Under the pieces are notes generated by a model that saw only the letters and a list, made by a program, of their open reading frames with translations, did no database searches and had not been told where the DNA came from. Shown here piece by piece: positions 52,906 through 60,419 of a stretch of DNA of 64,000 nt (positions within the stretch are counted from its first letter, which is position 1; each line of letters opens with the position of its first letter). Location: assembly GCA_017521985.1 (NCBI GenBank), contig JAFXAZ010000113.1:1-64000 (forward strand). The letters are read 5' to 3'. Source of the DNA: Lachnospiraceae bacterium (GTDB lineage Bacteria; Bacillota; Clostridia; Lachnospirales; Lachnospiraceae). The translations under genes and the position numbers were made by a program.

Positions 52906-53600
52906 TTATTTTCTCCTTTGTACAGAATGCCATTCATTACAGAGTTCAGTTCTTCTTTACCCACTTTTCCATGCACACGATAAAATAAGCCTTCAAAATC
53001 TTCCCAAGCATATGAATATTCATCCTCATGTTCGATAAACAGACATTCATACCCGTAGTCATTCAGAAATATTTCCCTTGAAATTTCTTCATTATCCTGT
53101 TGTGGATACCCCCCTGCCTTACTCACATATACAAAAAAGTAGTCACCTCTTGCATTTTTATAGCCATATTCAACATGAGTAAACTTCACTTCTTCCGTAA
53201 CTTTTACAAAACCCTCCGGAATATATGTTATCCGTTCTTCATCAAATATAAGTTCACTCTCTTTAGAATCGGGTGTACCCTTACTAAATTCGAAATGTGT
53301 ATCAAACCAACCAAGAATATCTATAGAAGGTAACGTTGCTTTGGTGGATGTAGCAGATGCAGATATAATACCCACCACCACAAGCAGCGTTGCTGCCACG
53401 GCAACTGCATATTTGAAACCTTTTGCCCATTCAGTCTTTTTCTTGCGAACTACCAAAAGTTTCTTCATCCCTGCTTCGAATTCATCAGAAAAAATATGGT
53501 CTTCCTGCTGTTCTTCTTCGTCAATCATTGCACTTTTTACAGGCACACATTCTTGAAGACATTCTCTTAATATTTGGTCAGATGTTTTTCTGGCATTCAT
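52902..53600 (-). CDS. Anti-sigma-factor-like membrane protein
   Basis: The 232-residue protein has a cytoplasmic N-terminal part (about 1-65), one transmembrane helix (about 66-86; YAVAVAATLLVVVGIISA) and an extracellular domain resembling DUF4367 (ITYIPEGFVKVTEEVKF). This matches membrane anti-sigma or sigma-regulator proteins in Firmicutes. It overlaps the sigma-like gene by 23 bases and has GGAGAA ahead of its ATG. It probably holds the sigma factor until an outside signal arrives (inference). Confidence 0.78.
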   Translation of the reverse strand: MNARKTSDQILRECLQECVPVKSAMIDEEEQQEDHIFSDEFEAGMKKLLVVRKKKTEWAKGFKYAVAVAATLLVVVGIISASATSTKATLPSIDILGWFDTHFEFSKGTPDSKESELIFDEERITYIPEGFVKVTEEVKFTHVEYGYKNARGDYFFVYVSKAGGYPQQDNEEISREIFLNDYGYECLFIEHEDEYSYAWEDFEGLFYRVHGKVGKEELNSVMNGILYKGENK

Positions 53601-54108
53601 ATAAATTCTCCATCTTTGTTATCATTGTTGCTCTGGAACTTTCCAGTCCCTTTAATAATTCTTGATGTGATAATCCAAGCAGGATATTTAGAACAGCTGC
53701 ATCCAGTCCGTAGGCATATTTCAGCGTCAAAACACACTTTTTATCCTCCGGCATCTCGGCAAGCACCTGCAATAATACATCACCGCCACATTTACGTATC
53801 AGTGCAAGGAAATGTTCCTCATTGCTGATACTCTCGTTTTTCACATCTTCTCTGTTTATTTCATTGACTAAGCTCAAATTTGTACCACACAGATAATGAA
53901 TAACCGTCTGACCAATGCACAACAAAGCATCATAGCTTCTTCTGCTCAAGTCAGGGTATACTTCCATCATGCGTTCTAATACAATGTGACTTACCTTCTC
54001 TGCTTCTTCTTCATTGCCCAGTAACTTATAAGCCTCAAAATACAGTATCGGCTCTTCGCATAACCTTTGAAGTAACTTTTCTTTGTTTTCCGGCATTGCT
54101 GCTACCAT
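53578..54108 (-). CDS. ECF-type sigma-factor-like protein, 5' end uncertain
   Basis: The 176-residue product is mainly helical. RKCGGDVLLQVLAEMPEDKKCVLTLKYAYGLD followed by LSHQELLKGLESSR (quoted in part) resembles the region-4 helix-turn-helix of ECF sigma factors, but region 2 is weak. ATG at 54108 is the first canonical start. The same frame continues open upstream for 44 codons to a TGA at 54241, reading as plausible protein (SLLKQIVSDYDKLSQAYS), without ATG, GTG or TTG. An ATG at 54244 is one base out of frame across a run of four G. The gene may be truncated or frameshifted. Confidence 0.65.
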   Translation of the reverse strand: MVAAMPENKEKLLQRLCEEPILYFEAYKLLGNEEEAEKVSHIVLERMMEVYPDLSRRSYDALLCIGQTVIHYLCGTNLSLVNEINREDVKNESISNEEHFLALIRKCGGDVLLQVLAEMPEDKKCVLTLKYAYGLDAAVLNILLGLSHQELLKGLESSRATMITKMENLYECQKNI

Positions 54109-54376
54109 CCAGACCTTTGTCTGTCCTTTCTTACAAATATTGTTTCTCCGAGAATATGCTTGACTTAGCTTATCATAATCAGAGACTATTTGCTTTAATA
54201 ATGACGCGCGCTTTCCATTATCAAAACCACGCTTAGCCCCTCATATATTAAACGTAAAATGTCGAATTTTGTTCCTTAGTTTTGCAAAAAATATACTTGT
54301 TTTTTGAGTGTTTGTATACACCCCGAAAAGTCATTCAATTCTTCTTTTCATAAATTTCTATCATGTATCTTTTCAA

Positions 54377-54521
54377 GAAAAAAGGACAGCATTACTGCTG
54401 TCCATAAAAGATATCTTTTTGTAATTTTTAATGGATATAAATCCGGCTCTTTCGAGCATAGTCTTTTAGCGCAACTCATCTGTTGCACATATTATTATAT
54501 ACTATAGTACGAAAAAGTCAA
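54377..54521 (-). ncRNA. Candidate structured small RNA with its own promoter and terminator
   Basis: On the minus strand TTGACT (54521-54516) and TATAAT (54499-54494) are 16 bases apart, predicting a start near 54487. The next 110 bases contain five consecutive hairpins: GCAAC/GTTGC (54471-54486), GCTC-GAAA-GAGC (54446-54457), GGAT-TTAT-ATCC (54433-54444), the palindrome AAAAGATATCTTTT (54406-54419), and a terminator stem GGACAGCA/TGCTGTCC (54384-54403) followed by a run of T. A 43-codon ORF (54348-54479) also spans it but has no ribosome site. Function unknown. The rest of 54245-54376 shows nothing. Confidence 0.5.
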
Positions 54522-54527
54522 CATATT

Positions 54528-55268
54528 TTAAAAATATAATTCATTAAATTTTTCTTTGATTTTTTCAACATTTTCAGGAGACAATTTTATTCCATATAAT
54601 TTCTCCGATGTGGTTGTAGGATAATATATCCTCATTTTACTCATTAAGCACATCTGTCCAACTTGTGCAATTGTCCCACGCGACATTTTTGCTATTTCAG
54701 TTTCGTAATAAGACTTTTTCTTCAACAATTGCTTATAATTTTCATCTTTGGAAATCACAAAACTTCCAGCATCGTTCTTTTCCTCATATTTCTGTAATTT
54801 AAGGTTAACTCTACGCAATTTGTCTTTTTGTCTGTTTACTTCAACCTCAAAGACTTTATCTCCCAAATAAACTTCCGTTTTGCTGTCAATATCTTCTTCT
54901 GTTTCTCCTTCATCTAATGATTTAAACGGAATAACCATTAATATTTTGCTAGACTTGCTATTATCCTTATCAACTATAACGCCATAATGCAAACCACCTG
55001 CTTCACTACCAACATTGAATCCGAAATTAGCTTCAAAAATACTATACTGCTCATATTTTATTAAATCATTGTATTTAAAATTTTTTTCATTTGGTAATAT
55101 ATATCCACTCCAGTCATTCAACCAATATAATAATTTATTTGCAAGTGGATAATCCATATTCATAATCGTATTATAAAATTGTGTGAAAACACCCTTTATA
55201 TTATTATGTACAGAATCTTTATTACTTTTATTATCTATATACACACCTGGATATCGAAACTTTGGCAT
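54528..55268 (-). CDS. PemK/MazF-like protein
   Basis: The 246-residue protein begins MPKFRYPGVYID, with GGGGGG 5 bases ahead of the ATG. A central region, GSEAGGLHYGVIVDKDNSKS and ILMVIPFKS, resembles the core of PemK/MazF ribonuclease toxins; a late segment, MSRGTIAQVGQMCLMSKMRI, could be the second conserved strand. It is about twice the length of classic MazF, with a long N-terminal extension and an inserted charged helix (about 140-185). No antitoxin gene is adjacent, so toxin function is uncertain. Confidence 0.65.
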   Translation of the reverse strand: MPKFRYPGVYIDNKSNKDSVHNNIKGVFTQFYNTIMNMDYPLANKLLYWLNDWSGYILPNEKNFKYNDLIKYEQYSIFEANFGFNVGSEAGGLHYGVIVDKDNSKSSKILMVIPFKSLDEGETEEDIDSKTEVYLGDKVFEVEVNRQKDKLRRVNLKLQKYEEKNDAGSFVISKDENYKQLLKKKSYYETEIAKMSRGTIAQVGQMCLMSKMRIYYPTTTSEKLYGIKLSPENVEKIKEKFNELYF

Positions 55269-55372
55269 ATTGACCCCCCCTGTTACATGATTATCCATTA
55301 TATACCATAAATTTACAAATATCTACCTTAAATTATTAATTTTTTAACTTTTATTTATTACTTGGTTACTTT

Positions 55373-56177
55373 TCAGTGGACTTTATTTTTATACTGTCCC
55401 AAATACTCCTCAACCATAATCTCTGCCTGCTTTCTTGCTTTGGCAGCTTCTTCCAATGTATTAAATCGACCCAGGTAATAACGCTTTTTACGAAAGGTTA
55501 ATACAGCCTGATATTTTCCATCTTTATTTAAGGTAACTCCGCGTACTCCCGTCGTATTCAGCTTGGTTGGAACGGATATCTTCTCCAAAAATTCAATACA
55601 GGTATCATCCTGATAAGTCAGGTTATTCAACAGCTTTGTTTTATCCTGTGCCGCTTTGATGCATCCACAGCTTTCCACATGGCCGCTTTGCAGGGAGGTT
55701 GCCCTTGCTTCACAGGTGTTGCCACAGTCGCAGCGGCACTTCCAAACAACCGATTTTGCGCTTCTTTTTGTGGTAGGTTCCATTGCAACCAGTCTCCCAA
55801 ACCTGTCACCGGCCTGAATGGTTGGCTGTCTCCACGCACATCCGCAGCTTGCAGCGGATCCGGAATTTAGTTCCGTAGTCTTTAGGCAAATATTTCCGCA
55901 ATCACACTGACACTCCCACAAAACAGAACCGTTCCTTCTTTTTTCAGTGGCATGTAAAACTACCAGCTTGCCAAATCGTTTTTCCGCTTAAATCTTTTTG
56001 TTTTTCTCGCTGCATGCAGCCACAGCTCTTGGTGGTTCCGGCATTCAAATGCCCGGTTCTTGCATATGTAATATTTCCACAATCGCACTGACATTTCCAT
56101 ACGGAATTTCCGAATTTATCTTTGGTTTTCTCTATTACCGTAAGCCGTCCAAAACGCTTTCCTATTAAATCAAGCAT
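55373..56177 (-). pseudogene. Zinc-ribbon/AP2-domain protein gene broken by a frameshift
   Basis: Two adjacent minus-strand frames form one protein. The first (55944-56177) begins MLDLIGKRFGRLTVIEKTK and has WKCQCDCGN...SCGC; the second (55373 to about 55990) continues GKRFGKLVVLHATEKR, then two more CxCDCGN...SCGC zinc ribbons and an AP2-like DNA-binding domain (TGVRGVTLNKDGKYQAVLTF). The break is in a run of five T on the plus strand (55979-55983). One base fewer restores GKRFGKL. Such proteins are common in phage-derived DNA. It could be a true mutation, a sequencing error, or ribosomal slippage. Confidence 0.8.
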
Positions 56178-56190
56178 AGTTCGGGCACTC

Positions 56191-56595
56191 CTAATCCCGT
56201 TCTATTTCAAGCCTGGCACTCAGCATACTTATTTGTTCCTTCAATGCTTCCATTTCCTTCATCATTTTGGCAAGCATCAACTGATATTCCTCGTCTTTTC
56301 CTATCCGAACCTTCTCCTGCACAATGGACTCACCCATTTCCAAACGTAGTATATTTCTCTCATAAGTTTCCTTCCAATTTGCCGCAGCTCTTTCAATTCG
56401 TTTAGAGCCAAGCACCCTCGTATCAAAACCTGCCTCACGAAAAACCTGCGTGGGCGTTTTCCCTTTGCGATACTCATCCACCAAATGCACCTTGAATGCT
56501 CTCGTATAAGTAATGCGGCTATCAGAGACCCTAAGGACGTTTGGATTGTCTTTTAGAACTTGTATTTCCTCAGGGGTAAAATTGTTTTTTTTCAT
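56191..56595 (-). CDS. Helix-turn-helix protein resembling an IS3 OrfA
   Basis: The 134-residue protein has a transposase-like HTH (ITYTRAFKVHLVDEYRKGKTP, TQVFREAGFD) and a C-terminal coiled coil (YQLMLAKMMKEMEALKEQIS) as in OrfA of IS3 elements. No OrfB with a DDE core follows and no inverted repeats were seen. It may be an insertion-sequence remnant or a domesticated regulator. It ends 13 bases before the zinc-ribbon/AP2 gene. Confidence 0.7.
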   Translation of the reverse strand: MKKNNFTPEEIQVLKDNPNVLRVSDSRITYTRAFKVHLVDEYRKGKTPTQVFREAGFDTRVLGSKRIERAAANWKETYERNILRLEMGESIVQEKVRIGKDEEYQLMLAKMMKEMEALKEQISMLSARLEIERD

Positions 56596-56606
56596 AGTTT
56601 GCTCCT

Positions 56607-57347
56607 TTATTCCGCAGTGGTTGCTTCAGATGCTTCAGAATTTGCCTCAGTTGCAGGCTCCTCACTTGGTTCTTCTGTTGGTTCGCTTGTTTCTGTTGGT
56701 TCGGTTGCTTCTGTCGGCTCAGTTGCTTCTGTCGCTTCAGTTGCTTCTGTCGCTTCAGTTGACAGTTCCGTTGGCTCGCTTGATTCCTCTGTTGGTTCGC
56801 TTGTTCCCTCCGCTGATTCGCTTGATTCCTCCGCTGACTCGCTTGATTCTTCTGTTGCCTCAGTTGCTTCTGTCGGCTCACTCGCCTCTGTCGTTTCCCT
56901 TACATCTATCACAAAGCCCTCTCCGCTTATCAACACTGCACTCTCCGGCACATCCAATGCACCCCAATGGGACACAAAGCTTACCGTATCTCCCGCATTT
57001 CCCTTTATTACAAGAGTTATAGAATCTCCTACCTCAATAAGGTGTGTATAATAGGACTGTTCCTCTAAAACAATTTCACAATATCCAACGGCTGTTTCCG
57101 TACCCGTAGCAGTTAAGCTAAAAGTAACTCCCGCTTCTCCTTCGGAACCGGAAAAGGTGTAACTCGTCAAACTACTCTCTGTGCCTTCCTTCTGTATACC
57201 GACAAGCACAGCATATTCCGCGGTCTGAATCGTCGATACTTCCACTCCATAGTTATACGCATAGTACGCAAAAGCTGTTATGGACATGGAACATACACCT
57301 AACAGGACTAACATTAATATAGGTATTTTTTGAAAAATTCTATTCAA
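56607..57347 (-). CDS. Exported protein with a long Thr/Glu/Ser/Pro-rich tail
   Basis: The chosen start is a TTG at 57347, because AAAGGTGG lies 8 bases ahead and it clears the previous gene; an ATG at 57416 lacks a ribosome site and overlaps that gene. The product (about 246 residues) opens NRIFQKIPILMLVLLGVCSM, a signal or anchor helix, followed by a beta-rich domain (about 30-150). The C-terminal third is a degenerate repeat of TEATEATE, EESSESAE and TEPTEP, very acidic and likely a stalk. It is the last gene of the surface operon. Its plus-strand shadow frames are artefacts of the repeat. Confidence 0.75.
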   Translation of the reverse strand: MNRIFQKIPILMLVLLGVCSMSITAFAYYAYNYGVEVSTIQTAEYAVLVGIQKEGTESSLTSYTFSGSEGEAGVTFSLTATGTETAVGYCEIVLEEQSYYTHLIEVGDSITLVIKGNAGDTVSFVSHWGALDVPESAVLISGEGFVIDVRETTEASEPTEATEATEESSESAEESSESAEGTSEPTEESSEPTELSTEATEATEATEATEPTEATEPTETSEPTEEPSEEPATEANSEASEATTAE

Positions 57348-57369
57348 AATACATGCCCACCTTTCACGC

Positions 57370-58203
57370 TTATTCCGTTGCTGTGTTTTCCTGCTCCGGA
57401 ATAATTTGAGTTGCATTCACAATAATCTGCAAACCGGAAAGTTCCAAACCTGCATACTCAATGCCTGCCCCTTCATCCATCTTAACCTGAATTACCATTG
57501 CCTTGGATGTAGGTATGTTTTCCTTATTTTGAGAAGCTTCTAATATGCCGGAAATTATGTTCACGGTGTTATCTTGTGTCACTGCAGCAATCTCAGCAGT
57601 ATTCTCCTGTCCTTCACGTGCCACAGTCAGCGGTATCGGACCTTGTAGGTTCTCTGTCTGCACAGCTTCCGCAGTCTCACTTGCTGCCTCTGCCCCATTA
57701 TTCTCTACCACATAGGCACTAAATTCCAACACATCATAAAGGCTTAATGCTTTAGTTGTACCATCTTCCATAGTAATAATTGCGGCATTTTCGGTGTCAA
57801 CATAGACTGCTTCGCCTTTTGCATGATCGTGTGCCAAGGTTACGGTAAAGCTTAAATCAATATCTCCGGTATTCTGTACATAAATCGCCGGCAGTTGGTA
57901 CGTTCTGCCCGGCTGGAATACGGTGCTTCCGGTATCGATATTACGGAAAATCAGATTATTTTCGGTAGCTTCACCATTGGCATCTGCCTGCTCACCTGCA
58001 TCCACAAATTCTGCTGCATCTGCAATAACCAACTTTGCATTCATGCTTCCGGTCTGAATTACAGATACCGGTGTAGCAACCGTCTGTGTAAACCATGCAT
58101 AGGTACTTTCAAACAGCATTGCACAGCTTAAAACTACTGCAAAAAGACTGGCATACAATGCTTTCTCCGTAACCCTTATTTTTGTTTCTTTTCTTCTCTT
58201 CAT
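57370..58203 (-). CDS. Camelysin/TasA-like exported protein
   Basis: The start at 58203 (MKRRKETK) has AGGAG 7 bases upstream. The hydrophobic stretch VVLSCAMLFESTYAWFTQTV carries the AWFT motif seen at the cleavage region of SipW-dependent camelysin/TasA proteins. The mature part is a beta-sandwich (SMNAKLVIAD, VYVQNTGDIDLSFTVTL with its Asn/Thr turn), about 278 residues in total. Relatives form amyloid-like biofilm fibres in Bacillus. It is one of three such genes in this operon. Confidence 0.8.
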   Translation of the reverse strand: MKRRKETKIRVTEKALYASLFAVVLSCAMLFESTYAWFTQTVATPVSVIQTGSMNAKLVIADAAEFVDAGEQADANGEATENNLIFRNIDTGSTVFQPGRTYQLPAIYVQNTGDIDLSFTVTLAHDHAKGEAVYVDTENAAIITMEDGTTKALSLYDVLEFSAYVVENNGAEAASETAEAVQTENLQGPIPLTVAREGQENTAEIAAVTQDNTVNIISGILEASQNKENIPTSKAMVIQVKMDEGAGIEYAGLELSGLQIIVNATQIIPEQENTATE

Positions 58204-58246
58204 TGTCCTGCTCCTTATCCCCATTTTTATAAATGACATGCTTGTA

Positions 58247-58897
58247 TCATTCCTTCATATTCATCTGGTTTGCTTTTATAATCACGCCCAGCTCTACACG
58301 CGGCACCACGTTGCCACGATAATTTGCCTGGTTGTCTACCTCTTCCGGCATACGCACAATCAACGCCATATACGCTTCTTTTCCTGCTCCCAGCGTAGAC
58401 TTCTCGGAAGCATAATTGTTTAAATACATAACCGCTTTTTCCTTTGCCATATCTCTGGCCTCTAGGGTGTCCATAAGTTCTTTTTCTGTGTCTGCTGTCA
58501 CAAGCCCAAACCTCAGATAATCCTGCAGTAAAAATTCTTTTCCAAATACATTCACTGCTGTTGTATAATTTGTAACGCTGACTGCAGTACTATACTGGAA
58601 ATCCACGGTTCCTTTATTTTCAATTTTGAGATATACCACCTGCGTATAACCCGGTTCATAAATGGCATCATCATCAAAGATTGCTGTATCGGATGTTATT
58701 TCCTTGTAAGTACCATCCTCTGTTTTGTAAGAAACTACCAAATCAAATTCTGCCATATGAAAAATATTTTTAACCTCAGGAGAGGTATCCGTAAACCACG
58801 CCAGCGACGTTCCCGCCCCCAAAAGCCCCCATATCATCAGCATACATATACTAAGGGACAAAGCCAGCCTGTTATATTTTTTTCTCTTTTTATTCAA
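58247..58897 (-). CDS. Camelysin/TasA-like exported protein
   Basis: The start is probably the TTG at 58897, with GGAGGGG 5 bases ahead; ATG candidates upstream overlap the previous gene further. The product (about 216 residues) reads LNKKRKKYNRLALSLSICML, then GAGTSLAWFTDTS, the camelysin cleavage motif. The mature part is beta-rich (YTQVVYLKIENKGTVDFQY). It overlaps the end of the preceding sortase-type gene by 8 bases. Confidence 0.8.
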   Translation of the reverse strand: MNKKRKKYNRLALSLSICMLMIWGLLGAGTSLAWFTDTSPEVKNIFHMAEFDLVVSYKTEDGTYKEITSDTAIFDDDAIYEPGYTQVVYLKIENKGTVDFQYSTAVSVTNYTTAVNVFGKEFLLQDYLRFGLVTADTEKELMDTLEARDMAKEKAVMYLNNYASEKSTLGAGKEAYMALIVRMPEEVDNQANYRGNVVPRVELGVIIKANQMNMKE

Positions 58898-59612
58898 GCC
58901 TTCCCCTCCCGGAAACTTCATTCTTTCTCTTTTCGTTAACATATAGTGTCAGCCAAAGCACACCCAATATCAAACTGACCGCGCAACACAACACACTACT
59001 TTGCCATGATTCGCACAACACATCTCCCGTAGTAGGAGTTGTTGCCGGACTATCCTTTTGGTCTTCCGGCATCTGTGGCTCATCCTCTTCTATCGGGAAT
59101 TCCTCTACCATAAATTCCCAGTCCAGCTCGCCCACCTGGCTGCTGTACTGATTATCCAGTTCCGCCGGCACCTCCAAGGTTAGCTGAAGCACCGCTTCAC
59201 TACCATGAGAAAAGCTTCCCAGACACACCCATCCGGTCTCCGGTGCCTTTTCGGACGCAGCCCCATCAAATATAGAAACACTGCCCTGCTCCTCTACCTT
59301 TTCCACCTGCAAACGAAGCTGGGAAAGAAAGTCCACAGAATCGTCATGGGCTCCCAGAGCACGCATATATATTTTGACCTCCACATCCTCGGATGCGGTA
59401 TTCTTCACTATAATTTCCTGTGTGATACGGTCTCCCGGCATTACATCCTTAAACTCCAGAAACAAATCCGTCGGAGAATAATCACTTCCCGGAGCAAAAA
59501 TAAATTCCTGCGCATTGCCGTCATAGGTCACATTACCCCCTGCCGCACAAACCGGCAGAACCATGGACCACATCAACAGCCACACAAATATCCAAGCACT
59601 AACCTTCTTCAT
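58890..59612 (-). CDS. Cell-surface protein with a sortase-type C-terminal signal
   Basis: The start at 59612 (MKKVSAWIFVWLLMW) is preceded by GGGGGAG. The 240-residue product has a signal peptide ending VCAAG, an Ig-like extracellular domain (LFLEFKDVMPGDRITQEII, KNTASEDVEVKIYM) and a C-terminus with TPTTGD, a hydrophobic helix (SVLCCAVSLILGVLWLTLYV) and a basic tail (NEKRKNE). That order fits a sortase substrate related to LPxTG, with PTTGD in place of the usual motif. It may anchor the fibre proteins encoded around it. Confidence 0.82.
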   Translation of the reverse strand: MKKVSAWIFVWLLMWSMVLPVCAAGGNVTYDGNAQEFIFAPGSDYSPTDLFLEFKDVMPGDRITQEIIVKNTASEDVEVKIYMRALGAHDDSVDFLSQLRLQVEKVEEQGSVSIFDGAASEKAPETGWVCLGSFSHGSEAVLQLTLEVPAELDNQYSSQVGELDWEFMVEEFPIEEDEPQMPEDQKDSPATTPTTGDVLCESWQSSVLCCAVSLILGVLWLTLYVNEKRKNEVSGRGRLE

Positions 59613-59622
59613 ACGCTCCCCC

Positions 59623-60189
59623 TTACTCCATCGGCCAACCGGAAGCGGTATATATATCGGTGCCATTCACCGGATTGTTCTTACTCTGCACCGCATGCGC
59701 TACAACAGACAATGTAAGCGTCTTCCCAATATAACTGTTATCCACCTTATTTCCTACAATCTCCACCTTGGAAAAAATACATGGCGTTGTCTCTCCAGGC
59801 TCCACAATCCCCTTGTAATAATACCAGCCATCGTGAAGCTGCCAGTTCTCCTCATCAATATTTAACTTAAAACAATCCTCTGCGGAAAGCTCCCTGGAAT
59901 CCACACCATACACAATCTTTACACGCAGATAAAAAGGATGATTGCAGTCACTTTCAATACTAACCTGCTTACTGACTACATCCCCCGGTAGAATGTACAC
60001 ACCCTCCTTTGGAAACTCCGTCCCTGCATCCGTCCGCTCGTGAATGATAAAACGAATGTTGCCGGAGGTCACAACGTTGGTGGCAGTACCGACCGTAGAA
60101 AAATAAGCAAGAGTGCCCTGGGTTGAAAAGGTAAGAATGATTGCTAAGATTGTGAGTACGGTAGTCTTAAGTTTAATTTTTCTTAACAC
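59623..60189 (-). CDS. Camelysin/TasA-like exported protein
   Basis: The 188-residue product starts at GTG 60189, with AAAGGAGG 10 bases ahead. The hydrophobic segment TTVLTILAIILTFSTQGTLAYF includes the camelysin-type LAYFST cleavage region. The rest is beta-rich with SNKVEIVGNKVDNS-like turns. It is the first small surface gene after the structured intergenic region and ends 10 bases before the sortase-type gene. Confidence 0.8.
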   Translation of the reverse strand: MLRKIKLKTTVLTILAIILTFSTQGTLAYFSTVGTATNVVTSGNIRFIIHERTDAGTEFPKEGVYILPGDVVSKQVSIESDCNHPFYLRVKIVYGVDSRELSAEDCFKLNIDEENWQLHDGWYYYKGIVEPGETTPCIFSKVEIVGNKVDNSYIGKTLTLSVVAHAVQSKNNPVNGTDIYTASGWPME

Positions 60190-60276
60190 GCTGCGTGAAC
60201 CTCCTTTCGGTTGGTTTTTATTTATGTTTCAATTAATCGGCAATCAAAAGGCACAAAACTTTAATAGCTTATACCC

Positions 60277-60399
60277 TTTGGTTGCCGCCCCACTCACCCA
60301 AAAAGGGGTGGAAGTGGGGCGAACTCCCATTCAACAATTAGACAAATAATATTTAATCAGCAATTTTGGTTGCCGCCCCGCTGTTATAAATGAGGGGGC
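60277..60399 (-). repeat. Two copies of a GC hairpin followed by GGCAACCAAA
   Basis: On the minus strand, GCCCC/GGGGC (60375-60399) and GCCCCACT/AGTGGGGC with inner CACCC/GGGTG (60287-60320) are hairpins. Each is followed at once by GGCAACCAAA (15-base repeats at 60365-60379 and 60277-60291 on the plus strand). Both lie between the large Hint protein gene and the first camelysin-like gene, so they fall in the leader of that gene. They could be a regulatory RNA, a processing site or a repeated element. The rest of 60190-60419 shows nothing. Confidence 0.6.
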
Positions 60400-60419
60400 A
60401 TTTTAGAATATTAGTTACT

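Noticed and set aside
50803-54243. The 11-base sequence TTAGCCCCTCA at both 50803-50813 and 54233-54243 as attachment sites of an inserted element
   Set aside because: It is short, there is no integrase or recombinase between the copies, and the flanks do not align further. It is noted only because one copy falls at the odd start of the sigma-like gene.
56191-56595. Complete IS3-family insertion sequence
   Set aside because: Only an OrfA-like protein is present; there is no OrfB with a DDE core and no terminal inverted repeats were found.
56513-57051. Two long plus-strand ORFs rich in Leu or Ser/Val
   Set aside because: They are shadows of the Thr/Glu/Pro repeat encoded on the minus strand.
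60277-60379. SAM-I (S-box) riboswitch, because of GGCAACC
   Set aside because: The GAGAGG kink-turn, the rest of the multi-helix core and a methionine or SAM-related gene are all missing.
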